From Rhodoferax sp. (lineage in GTDB: Bacteria > Pseudomonadota > Gammaproteobacteria > Burkholderiales > Burkholderiaceae_C): a stretch of DNA of 39,336 nucleotides. Location: the NCBI GenBank assembly GCA_030645355.1, contig JAUSNJ010000014.1, forward strand, positions 1 to 39,336, written 5' to 3'. A program made the position numbers and the translations under genes. This document shows, one piece after another, positions 16,683-25,207 of this stretch; positions within the stretch are counted from its first letter, which is position 1; every line of letters begins with the position of its first letter. Under the pieces are notes generated by a model that was not told where the DNA came from, made no database searches, and was given only the letters and a program-made list of their open reading frames with translations.

Positions 16683-17860
16683 TAGATGCCCATTTGGCGG
16701 CGGTACCACTGGTGGAAGTGGGGCATGCCGTCTTCCATCGGGCTTTGGTAGGGGCCGACCTCGTTGTCACCGCGCGCCAGCAGGGCGGCACGACCGGCGT
16801 CCATGCGTTCGCCGATCTCGTCGTCCTCGATGCAGGTCTCGTTGTAGGCGGCCTGTTGGGCCTCGACAAACTCGCGCTCGAAGGCGGCGATTTCCTCGGG
16901 GTAGTAGAACTCGACCATGTTCATGGTCTTGTTCGGCCCCATGGGGTGCAGCGTGGACACGGTCAGCACATGCGGGTACCACTCCACCATGATGTGCGGG
17001 TAGTAGGTCAGCCAGATCGCACCCTGCTCGGGCGGCTTGCCATTGCGGTAGGCCAGCAGGGCCTTCTGCCAGCGCTCGTACACGGGGGAGCCGCCGGTGG
17101 TGTCGGCCTTGGCCAGCTGCGCGGCCACGCCCACGGTCTGCACCGAGAAGTTGTCGGCAAACTGCCAGCGCAGGTCGTCACAGGTCACGAACTTGCCCAA
17201 TCCGGGGTGGAAGGGGCCGACGTGGTAGTCCTCCAGATAGACCTCGATGAAGGTTTTCCAGTTGTAGTTGCACTCGTGCATGACCACCTTGTCCAGCACA
17301 AAGCCCTCAAAGCTCAGCGCATCGCGCAGGCGCATGCCGGCCAGGTCGGCGGCCACATCGCGACCGTTTTGCTCGAACAGCAGGCCGTTCCACTCCTGCA
17401 GCGGGTAATTCTTCAGGTTCAGGCAGGGGTCCTGGTTGAAGTGCGGCGCACCCATCAGCGTGCCGGCTGGCACGGGGGCACCCTGGGTGTTGGCACCGGC
17501 ATAGGTCCAGCGGTGCAACGGGCAAACGATGTTGCCGCCAGCACTGGCGACCTGGCGGCCATGGTCCGTAACCGGGTTCACCAGCGAATCGCGGCCCTTG
17601 AGCATGATGGCCTGGCGGTGGCGGCAGACGTTGGAGACCAGCTCCACCACCCCGCTGGCATTGCGCACCAGTGCACGCCCCTCCAGCTCCTGCGGCAGGG
17701 CGTAATAGTCCCCGACATTGGGCACGGCTGAGGTATGCCCCACATAACGGGGCCCTTGCTGAAAGATACTTTTCAGTTCGCGCTGGTACAGCGCCTCGTC
17801 AAAATAGCTTGAAACGGATAGTTGCGACGCAGTATCGGCTGGCTTTGTCGAAACCGGCAT
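16682..17860 (-). CDS. Rieske-type ring-hydroxylating oxygenase alpha subunit
   Basis: This is a Rieske non-heme iron oxygenase of about 392 residues. The [2Fe-2S] ligands are CRH and CPLH, separated by 31 residues instead of the usual 15-18, so the Rieske domain carries an extended loop (VTDHGRQVASAGGN). The mononuclear iron site is ECNYNWKTFIEVYLEDYHVGPFHPGL (two His), and the Asp ligand is probably in the C-terminal IEDDEIGERMDAG. It resembles oxygenases acting on quaternary amines or small aromatics (CntA/GbcA-like), but substrate is not assignable. No reductase gene is adjacent. I choose ATG 17860 because GTG 17923 lacks a ribosome-binding site and lies among hairpins of the leader. GTG 17923 would add 21 residues. 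Confidence 0.82.
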   Translation of the reverse strand: MPVSTKPADTASQLSVSSYFDEALYQRELKSIFQQGPRYVGHTSAVPNVGDYYALPQELEGRALVRNASGVVELVSNVCRHRQAIMLKGRDSLVNPVTDHGRQVASAGGNIVCPLHRWTYAGANTQGAPVPAGTLMGAPHFNQDPCLNLKNYPLQEWNGLLFEQNGRDVAADLAGMRLRDALSFEGFVLDKVVMHECNYNWKTFIEVYLEDYHVGPFHPGLGKFVTCDDLRWQFADNFSVQTVGVAAQLAKADTTGGSPVYERWQKALLAYRNGKPPEQGAIWLTYYPHIMVEWYPHVLTVSTLHPMGPNKTMNMVEFYYPEEIAAFEREFVEAQQAAYNETCIEDDEIGERMDAGRAALLARGDNEVGPYQSPMEDGMPHFHQWYRRQMGI

Positions 17861-17883
17861 GCCTAGGGGCTTTGCGGGGGGGG

Positions 17884-18011
17884 TGACTTTCGTTGGAAAG
17901 TCATCTATGCACAATGTTTGCACAATTCTCGGTCCTCTAGATGCAAAACCCCCGTTGCCGGGGGTTCGGTGAGGCAGCTACCTTGAGAGCTGCCTAGGGG
18001 TTTGGATTGTA
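17884..18011 (-). promoter_or_regulatory. Structured leader or small RNA upstream of the Rieske operon
   Basis: TACAAT (minus strand, 18011-18006) would start RNA near 17999. Three hairpins follow: GGCAGCT/AGCTGCC (17994-17973), AACCCCCG/CGGGGGTT with TTTT after it (17966-17945, terminator-like), and GACTTTC/GAAAGTC (17902-17885). The second could end a small RNA of about 55 bases or act as an attenuator for the Rieske gene. I do not recognise a known riboswitch. Confidence 0.5.
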
Positions 18012-18047
18012 ACTCGGTGGACAATGCCCTTTACCGCTCCAAGCGCC

Positions 18048-18053
18048 TAAAAT
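18048..18053 (+). promoter_or_regulatory. -10 box of the xseB-ispA-dxs operon
   Basis: TAAAAT at 18048-18053 predicts RNA start near 18060 and a leader of about 22 bases to the xseB ATG. It is divergent from the Rieske leader promoter 37 bases away. Confidence 0.45.
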
Positions 18054-18081
18054 CGCGTTTTTCAGTTTTCCGTCCACACCC

Positions 18082-18345
18082 ATGACCAAGGCCAGTGCCA
18101 AACCCGTTCCCGCCGCCGACTCCCCCATGGTCAACGCCCTGCCGGCTACCTATGAGGGTGCCCTCGGTGAGCTGGAACAGCTGGTTGCGCAACTGGAATC
18201 CGGTGCCATGCCGCTGGACCAGTTGCTGGCGGGCTACCAGCGCGGCGCCCAGTTGTTGCAGTTTTGCCGTGACAAGCTGCAGGCGGTGGAAGACCAGATC
18301 AAGGTGCTGGATGAAGGCACACTCAAGGCATGGAAACCCCAATGA
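18082..18345 (+). CDS. xseB: Exodeoxyribonuclease VII small subunit
   Basis: XseB partners XseA in the enzyme that degrades single-stranded DNA from both ends. The 87-residue protein has the family core [44 protein letters not shown] and ends with the usual helical tail [11 protein letters not shown]. The N-terminal 20 residues are a Pro/Ala-rich extension. The stop overlaps the ispA start as ATGA, so the two are coupled. The xseA gene is not in this window, as is common. The order xseB-ispA-dxs is widely conserved in Beta- and Gammaproteobacteria. Confidence 0.93.
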   Translation: MTKASAKPVPAADSPMVNALPATYEGALGELEQLVAQLESGAMPLDQLLAGYQRGAQLLQFCRDKLQAVEDQIKVLDEGTLKAWKPQ

Positions 18346-19322
18346 GCGGCATGGCGTCTGATATGGCAAGCCCCGCACGCCTGGCATCGACGGCTTTTGA
18401 CCTCGACACCTGGGCGGGTGTTCGCCTGGTGCAGGTCGAACAGGCGCTGGACCGCTGGGTCACCTCCGACGTGCCGCAAGGCCTGAGCCATGGTGCGCCG
18501 GCCGAACTGGTGGATGCCATGCGCTACGCCGTTCTCGACGGCGGCAAACGGCTGCGACCCTTGCTGGTGCTGGCGGCGCACGAGGCAGTGTGCGACGAAG
18601 ACTGCGTCACATGCTTCGCAGCAGCACTGCGCGCGGCCTGTGCGGTGGAGCTGATCCATGCCTATTCCCTGGTGCACGACGACATGCCCTGCATGGACAA
18701 CGACGTGCTGCGCCGTGGCAAGCCCACCGTGCACGTGCAGTTTGGCGAGGCCAGTGCCTTGCTGGCAGGTGATGCGCTGCAGGCCCTGGCCTTTGAGCTG
18801 CTGACCCCGCAGGACGGTTCGGTGGCGCCGACGGTGCAGGCCAATCTGTGCGGCCTGCTAGCGCGCGCCGCCGGCAGTGCCGGCATGGCCGGCGGGCAGG
18901 CCATCGACCTGGCCAGTGTCGGCTTGCCGCTGACCGAGTCCCAATTGCGCGAAATGCATGAACTCAAGACGGGTGCTCTTCTGCAGGCCAGCGTCGTCAT
19001 GGGTGCGCACTGCGGTGCACCGGAGCCGCATGCCCTGCGGGCACTGCGGGCCTATGGGGCAGCCATCGGCCTGGCGTTTCAGGTGGTGGACGACATACTG
19101 GATGTCACCGCCGACTCGACCACACTCGGTAAAACTGCCGGCAAGGACGCCGACAACAACAAACCGACCTATGTGTCCCTGATGGGGTTGCAGGCCAGCC
19201 AGGCCTACGCACAGCGACTGCTGGCCCAGGCCAGGCTGGCGCTGGATGACAGCGGCTTGCCGCAGACCCGGACACGGGCGTTGCTGGCGTTGGCCGACAT
19301 GGTGGTCAACAGGGCCAATTGA
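18342..19322 (+). CDS. ispA: Farnesyl diphosphate synthase (short-chain polyprenyl synthase)
   Basis: IspA condenses dimethylallyl diphosphate with two isopentenyl diphosphates to farnesyl diphosphate for quinones and undecaprenyl lipids. The 326-residue protein has [14 protein letters not shown], the first Asp-rich motif [12 protein letters not shown], the [10 protein letters not shown] stretch, MAGGQAIDL and the second Asp-rich motif [11 protein letters not shown]. The two-residue spacing inside DDMPCMD is the bacterial FPP synthase type. ATG 18342 overlaps the xseB stop, and ATG 18330 is an alternative. It ends 74 bases before dxs, a gap filled by a copy of the dispersed repeat. Confidence 0.93.
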   Translation: MSGMASDMASPARLASTAFDLDTWAGVRLVQVEQALDRWVTSDVPQGLSHGAPAELVDAMRYAVLDGGKRLRPLLVLAAHEAVCDEDCVTCFAAALRAACAVELIHAYSLVHDDMPCMDNDVLRRGKPTVHVQFGEASALLAGDALQALAFELLTPQDGSVAPTVQANLCGLLARAAGSAGMAGGQAIDLASVGLPLTESQLREMHELKTGALLQASVVMGAHCGAPEPHALRALRAYGAAIGLAFQVVDDILDVTADSTTLGKTAGKDADNNKPTYVSLMGLQASQAYAQRLLAQARLALDDSGLPQTRTRALLALADMVVNRAN

Positions 19323-19336
19323 CGCCCAAAGATATT

Positions 19337-19394
19337 TGTGAAAACAGCCGCCAGCCCTCGAATACTGTGTGCAAGCCGCTCCTAAAAATATAGC
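19337..19394 (-). repeat. Dispersed GCTA-type repeat, copy 4 (between ispA and dxs)
   Basis: Read on the minus strand: GCTATATTTTTAGGAGC, 19 bases (GCTTGCAC then ACAGTATTCG), AGGGCT, then a tail with CTGTTTTCAC. It ends two bases before the dxs ATG and occupies the place where a ribosome-binding site would be. TAAAAA at 19383-19388 on the plus strand could serve as a -10 box. Confidence 0.72.
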
Positions 19395-19396
19395 AT

Positions 19397-21283
19397 ATGT
19401 CAAAAAAACAATATCCACTGCTGCACACCATCAACTCACCCGAGGACCTGCGCCTGGTGCCACGCGACCAATTGCGGGAACTGACCGACGAGTTGCGGGA
19501 ATTCTTGCTGCACAGCGTGGCCAAAACCGGCGGGCATCTGAGCTCCAACCTGGGTACGGTCGAGCTCACCGTGGCGTTGCACTATGTGTACAACACGCCG
19601 CACGACCGCGTGGTCTGGGATGTGGGCCACCAGACCTACCCGCACAAGATCCTGACCGGTCGGCGTGACCGCATGGACACGCTGCGCCAACTCGGTGGCC
19701 TGAGCGGCTTCCCGCAGCGCTCCGAGAGCGAATACGACACCTTTGGCACGGCGCACTCCAGCACGTCCATTTCCGCCGCGCTGGGCATGGCGCAGGCCGC
19801 GCGCATCCAGGGCATAGATCGCCACGCGATTGCCGTCATCGGCGACGGCGCCATGACGGCGGGCATGGCCTTTGAGGCACTGAACAATGCCGGTGTTTCG
19901 GAATGCAACCTGTTGGTCATCCTGAATGACAACGACATGAGCATCAGCCCGCCCGTGGGGGCGCTGAACCGGTACTTTGCGAAGCTCATGAGCGGACGTT
20001 TCTATGCGTCGGCCAAGAACGCCGGCAAGACCGTGCTCAAGGGCGCGCCGCCGCTGTTTGAGCTGGCCAAGCGCCTGGAAGAGCACGCCAAGGGCATGGT
20101 GGTGCCAGCTACGCTGTTTGAAAAATTCGGCTTCAACTACATCGGCCCGATCGACGGGCACGATCTGGACTCGCTGATCCCCACGCTGGAGAACATTCGC
20201 CAGCTCAAGGGCCCGCAATTCCTGCACGTGGTCACCAAGAAAGGCCAGGGCTACAAGCTGGCCGAGGCCGACCCGGTGGCCTACCATGGCCCCGGCAAGT
20301 TCGACCCCAGCGTGGGGCTGCAAAAGCCCGCGGTGGCGGCCAAGACCACCTTCACCCAGGTCTTTGGCAGCTGGTTGTGCGACATGGCGCAGGCAGACCC
20401 CCGCCTGGTTGGCATTACCCCGGCCATGCGCGAAGGTTCCGGCATGGTCGAGTTTGAGCAGCGCTTCCCCGAGCGCTACTTTGATGTGGGCATTGCCGAA
20501 CAGCACGCCGTGACCTTTGCCGCGGGCCTTGCCACCGAGGGCTTGAAGCCCGTGGTGGCCATCTATTCGACTTTTTTGCAGCGCGCCTACGACCAACTGA
20601 TCCACGACGTGGCCATCCAGAACCTGCCGGTGGTGTTTGCGCTGGACCGCGCTGGCCTGGTCGGTGCCGATGGCGCCACCCATGCCGGTGCCTACGACAT
20701 CGCCTACCTGCGCTGCATCCCCAACATCAGCGTGGCCTGCCCGTCGGATGAAAACGAATGCCGCCAGTTGCTCAGTACAGCGTTTGCGCAGAACCACTCG
20801 GTGGCCGTGCGCTACCCGCGCGGAGCCGGGGCGGGCGTTGCGCTGCAGGCCGGACTCGAAGGCCTGCCCTTTGGCAAAGCTGAAATCCGCCGTGCCGGCA
20901 AGGGTATCGCCATCCTGGCGTTTGGCACCCTGCTGCACCCGGCGCTGGAAGCGGCCGAGAAGCTCGGTGCCACCGTGGTCAACATGCGCTGGGCCAAGCC
21001 GCTGGACACCGAACTGCTGCTGCAGGTGGCACGCAGCCACGATGCGCTGGTGACCGTGGAAGATGGCTGCGTCATGGGTGGCGCTGGCAGCGCCGTACTG
21101 GAGGCCCTGCACGCTGCCGCAGTGGAGCTGCCCGTGCTGCAACTCGGTCTGAAAGACGCGTTCATCGAGCACGGCGATCCTGCGAAATTGATGACATTGC
21201 AGGGCCTGGATGCGGCCGGCATTCAGGCTTCGATTGCACGGCGCTTTGCCGCCCTGTTGGCGCCGATGGTGCGTGCCGCTTAG
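19397..21283 (+). CDS. dxs: 1-deoxy-D-xylulose-5-phosphate synthase
   Basis: DXS joins pyruvate and glyceraldehyde 3-phosphate with thiamine diphosphate, the first step of the MEP isoprenoid pathway. The 628-residue protein has the expected signatures: [37 protein letters not shown], the cofactor motif [15 protein letters not shown], the central [16 protein letters not shown], and [15 protein letters not shown] in the pyrimidine-binding domain. No Shine-Dalgarno sequence is present before ATG 19397, because the repeat copy abuts the start codon. It is the third gene of the xseB-ispA-dxs operon, which now may depend on a promoter or start supplied by the repeat. No strong terminator follows. 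Confidence 0.96.
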   Translation: MSKKQYPLLHTINSPEDLRLVPRDQLRELTDELREFLLHSVAKTGGHLSSNLGTVELTVALHYVYNTPHDRVVWDVGHQTYPHKILTGRRDRMDTLRQLGGLSGFPQRSESEYDTFGTAHSSTSISAALGMAQAARIQGIDRHAIAVIGDGAMTAGMAFEALNNAGVSECNLLVILNDNDMSISPPVGALNRYFAKLMSGRFYASAKNAGKTVLKGAPPLFELAKRLEEHAKGMVVPATLFEKFGFNYIGPIDGHDLDSLIPTLENIRQLKGPQFLHVVTKKGQGYKLAEADPVAYHGPGKFDPSVGLQKPAVAAKTTFTQVFGSWLCDMAQADPRLVGITPAMREGSGMVEFEQRFPERYFDVGIAEQHAVTFAAGLATEGLKPVVAIYSTFLQRAYDQLIHDVAIQNLPVVFALDRAGLVGADGATHAGAYDIAYLRCIPNISVACPSDENECRQLLSTAFAQNHSVAVRYPRGAGAGVALQAGLEGLPFGKAEIRRAGKGIAILAFGTLLHPALEAAEKLGATVVNMRWAKPLDTELLLQVARSHDALVTVEDGCVMGGAGSAVLEALHAAAVELPVLQLGLKDAFIEHGDPAKLMTLQGLDAAGIQASIARRFAALLAPMVRAA

Positions 21284-21375
21284 GTTGCTGCGCGCATTCC
21301 TTGCAGAATCCTGAAGAGCGGCGCTTTGGGCAGTTTTCGAGGGAAAACCCCCACGTTTTGCAGTTCGTGGGTTCC

Positions 21376-21381
21376 TACAAT
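21376..21381 (+). promoter_or_regulatory. -10 box of the TRAP binding-protein gene
   Basis: TACAAT at 21376-21381 would start RNA near 21388, giving a leader of about 75 bases to ATG 21464. A GTTTTC/GAAAAC hairpin lies just upstream at 21343-21358. Confidence 0.4.
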
Positions 21382-21463
21382 CCGAAATGACTCACAGCAG
21401 TCCTTACCGTGTGGAAGTTCCTGCGCGGCAAGATTGTTTCAAACCTCTTTTGGAGTACCACGA

Positions 21464-22546
21464 ATGGATCGTCGTTCAATTATCAAAAACGCTGGCATTG
21501 CCGGCGTGTTGGCTGCAGGTGCCGCACCAGCGGTGCACGCTCAAGGTGCCGCCATTCGCTGGCGCCTCGCATCGAGCTTTCCCAAGGCGTTGGACACCAT
21601 TTTTGGTGCGGCCGATACCTTCGCCAAGAAAGTCGGCGAAATGTCCGGTGGCAAGTTCACCATCACCACCCACGCCGGTGGCGAGTTGATGCCTGCCTTT
21701 GGTGTGGTGGACGGTGTGCAGAACGGCACCGTTGAAATGGCCCACACAGCGCCTTACTACTTCCATGGCAAGGACGAAACCTTTGCACTGGGCTGCGCCA
21801 TTCCCTTCGGATTGAACAGCCGCCAGATGACCGCCTGGATGTACCAGGGCAACGGCGGCAAGCTGATGCGCGAGTTCTACGCCAAGTACAACATCGTCAA
21901 CTTCCCCATGGGCAACACCGGTGCCCAAATGGGCGGTTTCTACCGCAAGGAAATCAAGTCCGCTGCTGACATCAAGGGCATGAAGATGCGCATCGGCGGT
22001 TTTGCCGGCCGCGTGTTTGAGCGCATGGGTGGTGTGCCACAAAACATTCCTGGCGGTGAGATCTACACTGCGCTGGAGAAGGGCACCATTGATTCCGCCG
22101 AGTGGGTTGGTCCATATGATGACCAGAAGCTGGGCCTGAACAAGGTGGCTCCCTTCTACTACTACCCCGGATGGTGGGAAGGCGGCCCTCAGCTGGACCT
22201 GTTCGTCAACGACAAGGCCTATGCCGGTTTGTCCGCCGAAAACAAGGCCATCATCGAATGCGCCGCGGCCATGGCGCACACTGAGATGCAAGCCAAGTAC
22301 GATGCCAAGAACCCCGCTGCCCTCAAGCAGTTGGTAGGCGCTGGCACCAAGGTATTGCCCTTCCCCAAGGACGTGCTGGAACTGGCGTTCAAGGAGGCAA
22401 CTGCACTGTACGAGGAAGTGGGTGCCAAGAACGCAAACTGGAAGAAGGTCTTTGCAGACTATTCGGAATTCCGCAAGGACCAAAACCTGTGGTTCCGCTT
22501 TGCAGAAGCGCGTTTTGACGACTTCCTGCAGGCACAAAAGCTGTAA
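21464..22546 (+). CDS. TRAP transporter solute-binding protein, Tat-exported
   Basis: This is a periplasmic binding protein of the DctP family (360 residues). The N-terminus MDRRSIIKNAGIAGVLAAG with AVHAQG cleavage region is a twin-arginine signal. The mature part begins IRWRLASSFPKALDTIFGAAD and includes MRIGGFAGRVFERMGGVPQNIPGGEIYTALEKGTIDSAEWVGPYDD, whose Arg and Trp-Gly residues correspond to the carboxylate-binding region of TakP-like proteins. 2-oxo acids are a reasonable ligand guess. ATG 21464 has GGAG ten bases upstream. It stands alone between a promoter and a strong terminator. The permease genes dctQ/dctM-type lie 12 kb away at 34.4-36.8 kb and could be its partners. Confidence 0.88.
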   Translation: MDRRSIIKNAGIAGVLAAGAAPAVHAQGAAIRWRLASSFPKALDTIFGAADTFAKKVGEMSGGKFTITTHAGGELMPAFGVVDGVQNGTVEMAHTAPYYFHGKDETFALGCAIPFGLNSRQMTAWMYQGNGGKLMREFYAKYNIVNFPMGNTGAQMGGFYRKEIKSAADIKGMKMRIGGFAGRVFERMGGVPQNIPGGEIYTALEKGTIDSAEWVGPYDDQKLGLNKVAPFYYYPGWWEGGPQLDLFVNDKAYAGLSAENKAIIECAAAMAHTEMQAKYDAKNPAALKQLVGAGTKVLPFPKDVLELAFKEATALYEEVGAKNANWKKVFADYSEFRKDQNLWFRFAEARFDDFLQAQKL

Positions 22547-22564
22547 TCAGAAGCTACTGTGTCA

Positions 22565-22593
22565 AGAAAAAACCCGCTTCGGCGGGTTTTTTT
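22565..22593. terminator. Bidirectional intrinsic terminator
   Basis: AACCCGC-TTCG-GCGGGTT has T runs on both strands (plus strand 22587-22593, minus strand 22572-22567). It ends the TRAP binding-protein transcript and the oppositely directed nhaD-otsA-otsB-GH15 operon. Confidence 0.9.
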
Positions 22594-22665
22594 GTGTGTT
22601 GGTGAACGGTGTCCCTGTTTGGCCAGGTCTTTCACAGCGAGGGCAGATCAGGCCATGCCTGCGTG

Positions 22666-24444
22666 TCAAAACGCCTGGTCCCAGCGTATCGACAGGCGAA
22701 TGGCAGCGTTGATCAACCCGACCATGCTGTAGGTCTGGACAAAGTTGCCCCACTGCTCGCCCGTGCGCAAGTCCATGTGCTCTGCCAGCAATCCATGGCG
22801 ATTGCGACAGGACAATAGCTTCTCAAACAGCGCGCGCGCCTCCTCCCGGCGATTGAGGGAGACCAACGCGGTGACATACCAGAAGGTGCACACAAGGAAT
22901 GCATTTTCTGGCGCTCCAAAGTCATCCACTTCGACATAGCGAAAGATGAAGTCACCGCGGCGCAAGTCGTGTTCCACCGCCGCGACCGTGCTTGCAAAGC
23001 GTGGATCGTCGGCTTCCAGAAATCCGAGTTCCACCAGAAGCAGAAGGCTGGCATCCATTGCATCGCCCTCAAAGGTTGAGGCGAAAGCCCCGCGTGCCGT
23101 GCTCCAGGCCCGTTTGCTGATGGTGGCGTGGATGGAATTTGCGTGGTCCTGCCAGTAGTGTTCACGCTCAGTCAGTTGCAATTGCTTGGCAATGCGTGCC
23201 AGGCGGTCGCAGGCGACCCAGCACATGACGGATGAAAACGTGTGCACGCGTGCGCTGCCACGGAGTTCCCAAAGGCCCGCATCCGGCTGGTCGTGGCATC
23301 GCCGCGCTTGTTCACCCAGGGGCTCCAGGTGCCGGAAAAGAGCCTCATCGCCGCGACGCGTCAGGCGCTGGTCAAAGAAAATGTGGGTGGCCGCAAGGAT
23401 GGCGGAGCCATACACGTCGTGCTGAATCTGTTGGTGCGCCTGGTTGCCAATGCGCACCGGGCCCATGCCACGGTAGCCATCCAATGTCGAGACTTCGCTT
23501 TCATGCAAATGCGCGCGTCCATCAATGCCGTAGACCGGCTGTAGCGCTCCACCCGCGGTGCCAGCCGCAATGTTGATGATGTAGGCGATATACCGCTCCA
23601 TGGTGTGGGTGGCGCCCAGTCGATTCAGCACATTGACGACGAAATAACTGTCGCGCAACCAGCAAAACCGATAGTCCCAATTGCGGATACTGCCCGCCGC
23701 TTCGGGGATGGACGTCGTCATGGCCGCGATGATGGCGCCGGTGTCGTCATACGCGTTGAGTTTGAGCGTAATGGCGGCGCGAATGACTTCGGTTTGCCAT
23801 TCGAACGGTATGGCCAGGTTGCGCACCCAGTTACGCCAGTACTGGGTGGTTTCTTCCAGGAATCGCCGTCCAAGCTCGCTGACCGTCTCGTTGATGGTTT
23901 CATCCGCGCCCAGCAACAGGGTCACGCTGTCGTCGAGCAGGAACGAAGTCTCCTGCAAGATCGCAGTGAGTGATGCATCGGTCGTCAGTCGCAACGTGAG
24001 GCTAGGAGCCACGTAGCGGATGTGATTGCTACCCCAGGTCACGGTCGGTCGGCTGGCTCCGTTGTCACACGCTGGGCGCATGCGCAGCACCAGTCGTGGG
24101 CTGCCACTTAGCCGTTGAATGCGGCGCACCAGCATCATGGGGTGAAAGCTGCGGCCGTGTTGTTTGAAACGGGGAGCGAAGTCGGTGATTTCAATGGCAC
24201 CACCGAATGCGTCGTACAGCCGAGTGACCAGAACGGCCGTGTTCTCCAGATAGGTTTGCTCGCTGCGTGCACAGTCTGCAAGATCCACTGAAAAAAAGCC
24301 AAAGTCGTCTTCGGACTTCAGCAGCGCGCAGAACATGGGGTCCGCGTCAAAGCGGGGGAAACACGCCCAACTGATCATTGCCTTGGTATCAACCAGGGCC
24401 CCAATCGTGCAATTGCCTATCAGGGCCAGATCAAGATCTCTCAT
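22666..24444 (-). CDS. Glycoside hydrolase family 15 protein
   Basis: This is a 592-residue cytoplasmic GH15 enzyme. The N-terminal beta-sandwich region begins LALIGNCTIGALVDTKAMISWACFPRFD, typical of prokaryotic GH15. The (alpha/alpha)6 barrel shows RNWDYRFCWLRDSYF, DAGLWELRGSARVHTFSSVMCWVACDR with the proposed acid Glu, and GLLAEHMDLRTGEQWGNFVQTYS near the base-Glu region. Characterised relatives act as trehalases, glucoamylases or glucodextranases. Its position after otsA-otsB makes trehalose or an alpha-glucan the likely substrate. The ATG at 24444 lies inside the end of otsB (14-base overlap), so the two are coupled. Confidence 0.88.
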   Translation of the reverse strand: MRDLDLALIGNCTIGALVDTKAMISWACFPRFDADPMFCALLKSEDDFGFFSVDLADCARSEQTYLENTAVLVTRLYDAFGGAIEITDFAPRFKQHGRSFHPMMLVRRIQRLSGSPRLVLRMRPACDNGASRPTVTWGSNHIRYVAPSLTLRLTTDASLTAILQETSFLLDDSVTLLLGADETINETVSELGRRFLEETTQYWRNWVRNLAIPFEWQTEVIRAAITLKLNAYDDTGAIIAAMTTSIPEAAGSIRNWDYRFCWLRDSYFVVNVLNRLGATHTMERYIAYIINIAAGTAGGALQPVYGIDGRAHLHESEVSTLDGYRGMGPVRIGNQAHQQIQHDVYGSAILAATHIFFDQRLTRRGDEALFRHLEPLGEQARRCHDQPDAGLWELRGSARVHTFSSVMCWVACDRLARIAKQLQLTEREHYWQDHANSIHATISKRAWSTARGAFASTFEGDAMDASLLLLVELGFLEADDPRFASTVAAVEHDLRRGDFIFRYVEVDDFGAPENAFLVCTFWYVTALVSLNRREEARALFEKLLSCRNRHGLLAEHMDLRTGEQWGNFVQTYSMVGLINAAIRLSIRWDQAF

Positions 24445-25207
24445 ACGGTACCTCTGTTCTTAACGCGGTCAAGGCCAAGCCCAGCCAGTGGCGCACAGCG
24501 GCCACATCACGCAACCGAAATCGGGCGCAACTGGGACCATTTCCCACTTTGATCGACACGCCACCTAGTGCATTGACGGCCGCAAAGCCCTGCTCATCAT
24601 TTTGATCGTCGCCGATGAAAACGGGAAGACGACCCTTGAAGGGCGACTCAGCCAGATACTCTCCAATGGCCGTGCCTTTGTCGACGCCCGCCGGCTTGAT
24701 CTCGACGACGAACTTGCCACGCTGCAATTCCAGCCCTTGACCATGTACTCGCAGAAGTTGGTCCATCAAGCGATGCACGTAGGCTCCCAGCATCGGCGCC
24801 TGCCGGTAGTGCAAAGCCAGCGTCAGGCCTTTGTCTTCGAGGATCAGCGCCGGTTGCCGCGCAAGCAAGGGCCCCAGAGCGTCCTTGATGGCACCTTTTG
24901 CAGCGGGTGGTGTTGCGTGAATCCAGAGGCGTCCGCTGCTGTCCCGGCGTTCCAGGCCATGCAGCCCCGCCAAGGGCAACTGCACCAGTTTGATGCGGTC
25001 TTGCAGATCAGAAATCATTCGGCCGCTGACCAGGGCCAATGCCCCCCCGCAGGCGACATGGAGACTAGCGATCAATTGCAGCAGTGGTTCCTCGACCAGG
25101 ACCGCCTGCGGCGTCTTGGCCAAGCTGAGCAAAGTGCCATCCACGTCCAGAAAAAAGGCCCAACTCAATTGGGGCGCGGGTGGTGGCGTGTGGCGTGCTC
25201 TTTCCAT
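24431..25207 (-). CDS. otsB: Trehalose-6-phosphate phosphatase
   Basis: OtsB dephosphorylates trehalose-6-phosphate to trehalose. This 258-residue HAD-superfamily enzyme shows motif I FFLDVDGTLL, motif II VSGRMI, the cap region LAGLHGLERRD and motif IV GDDQNDEQGF, followed by SIKVGNG. The ATG at 25207 overlaps the otsA stop by one base (TGATG), and the 3' end overlaps the GH15 start by 14 bases. OtsA and OtsB are thus made from one coupled message downstream of nhaD1, consistent with use as an osmoprotectant pathway under salt stress. Confidence 0.93.
   Translation of the reverse strand: MERARHTPPPAPQLSWAFFLDVDGTLLSLAKTPQAVLVEEPLLQLIASLHVACGGALALVSGRMISDLQDRIKLVQLPLAGLHGLERRDSSGRLWIHATPPAAKGAIKDALGPLLARQPALILEDKGLTLALHYRQAPMLGAYVHRLMDQLLRVHGQGLELQRGKFVVEIKPAGVDKGTAIGEYLAESPFKGRLPVFIGDDQNDEQGFAAVNALGGVSIKVGNGPSCARFRLRDVAAVRHWLGLALTALRTEVPYERS

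Noticed and set aside
17779..17830. ATAGC and GGCTGGCTTTG near the start of the Rieske gene resembling the dispersed repeat
   Set aside because: The spacing does not match 19 bases and the GGGCT core is missing, so this is probably chance.
17944..17999. Hairpins read as a glycine or SAH riboswitch
   Set aside because: I could not match conserved cores of either class. Only generic stems are visible.
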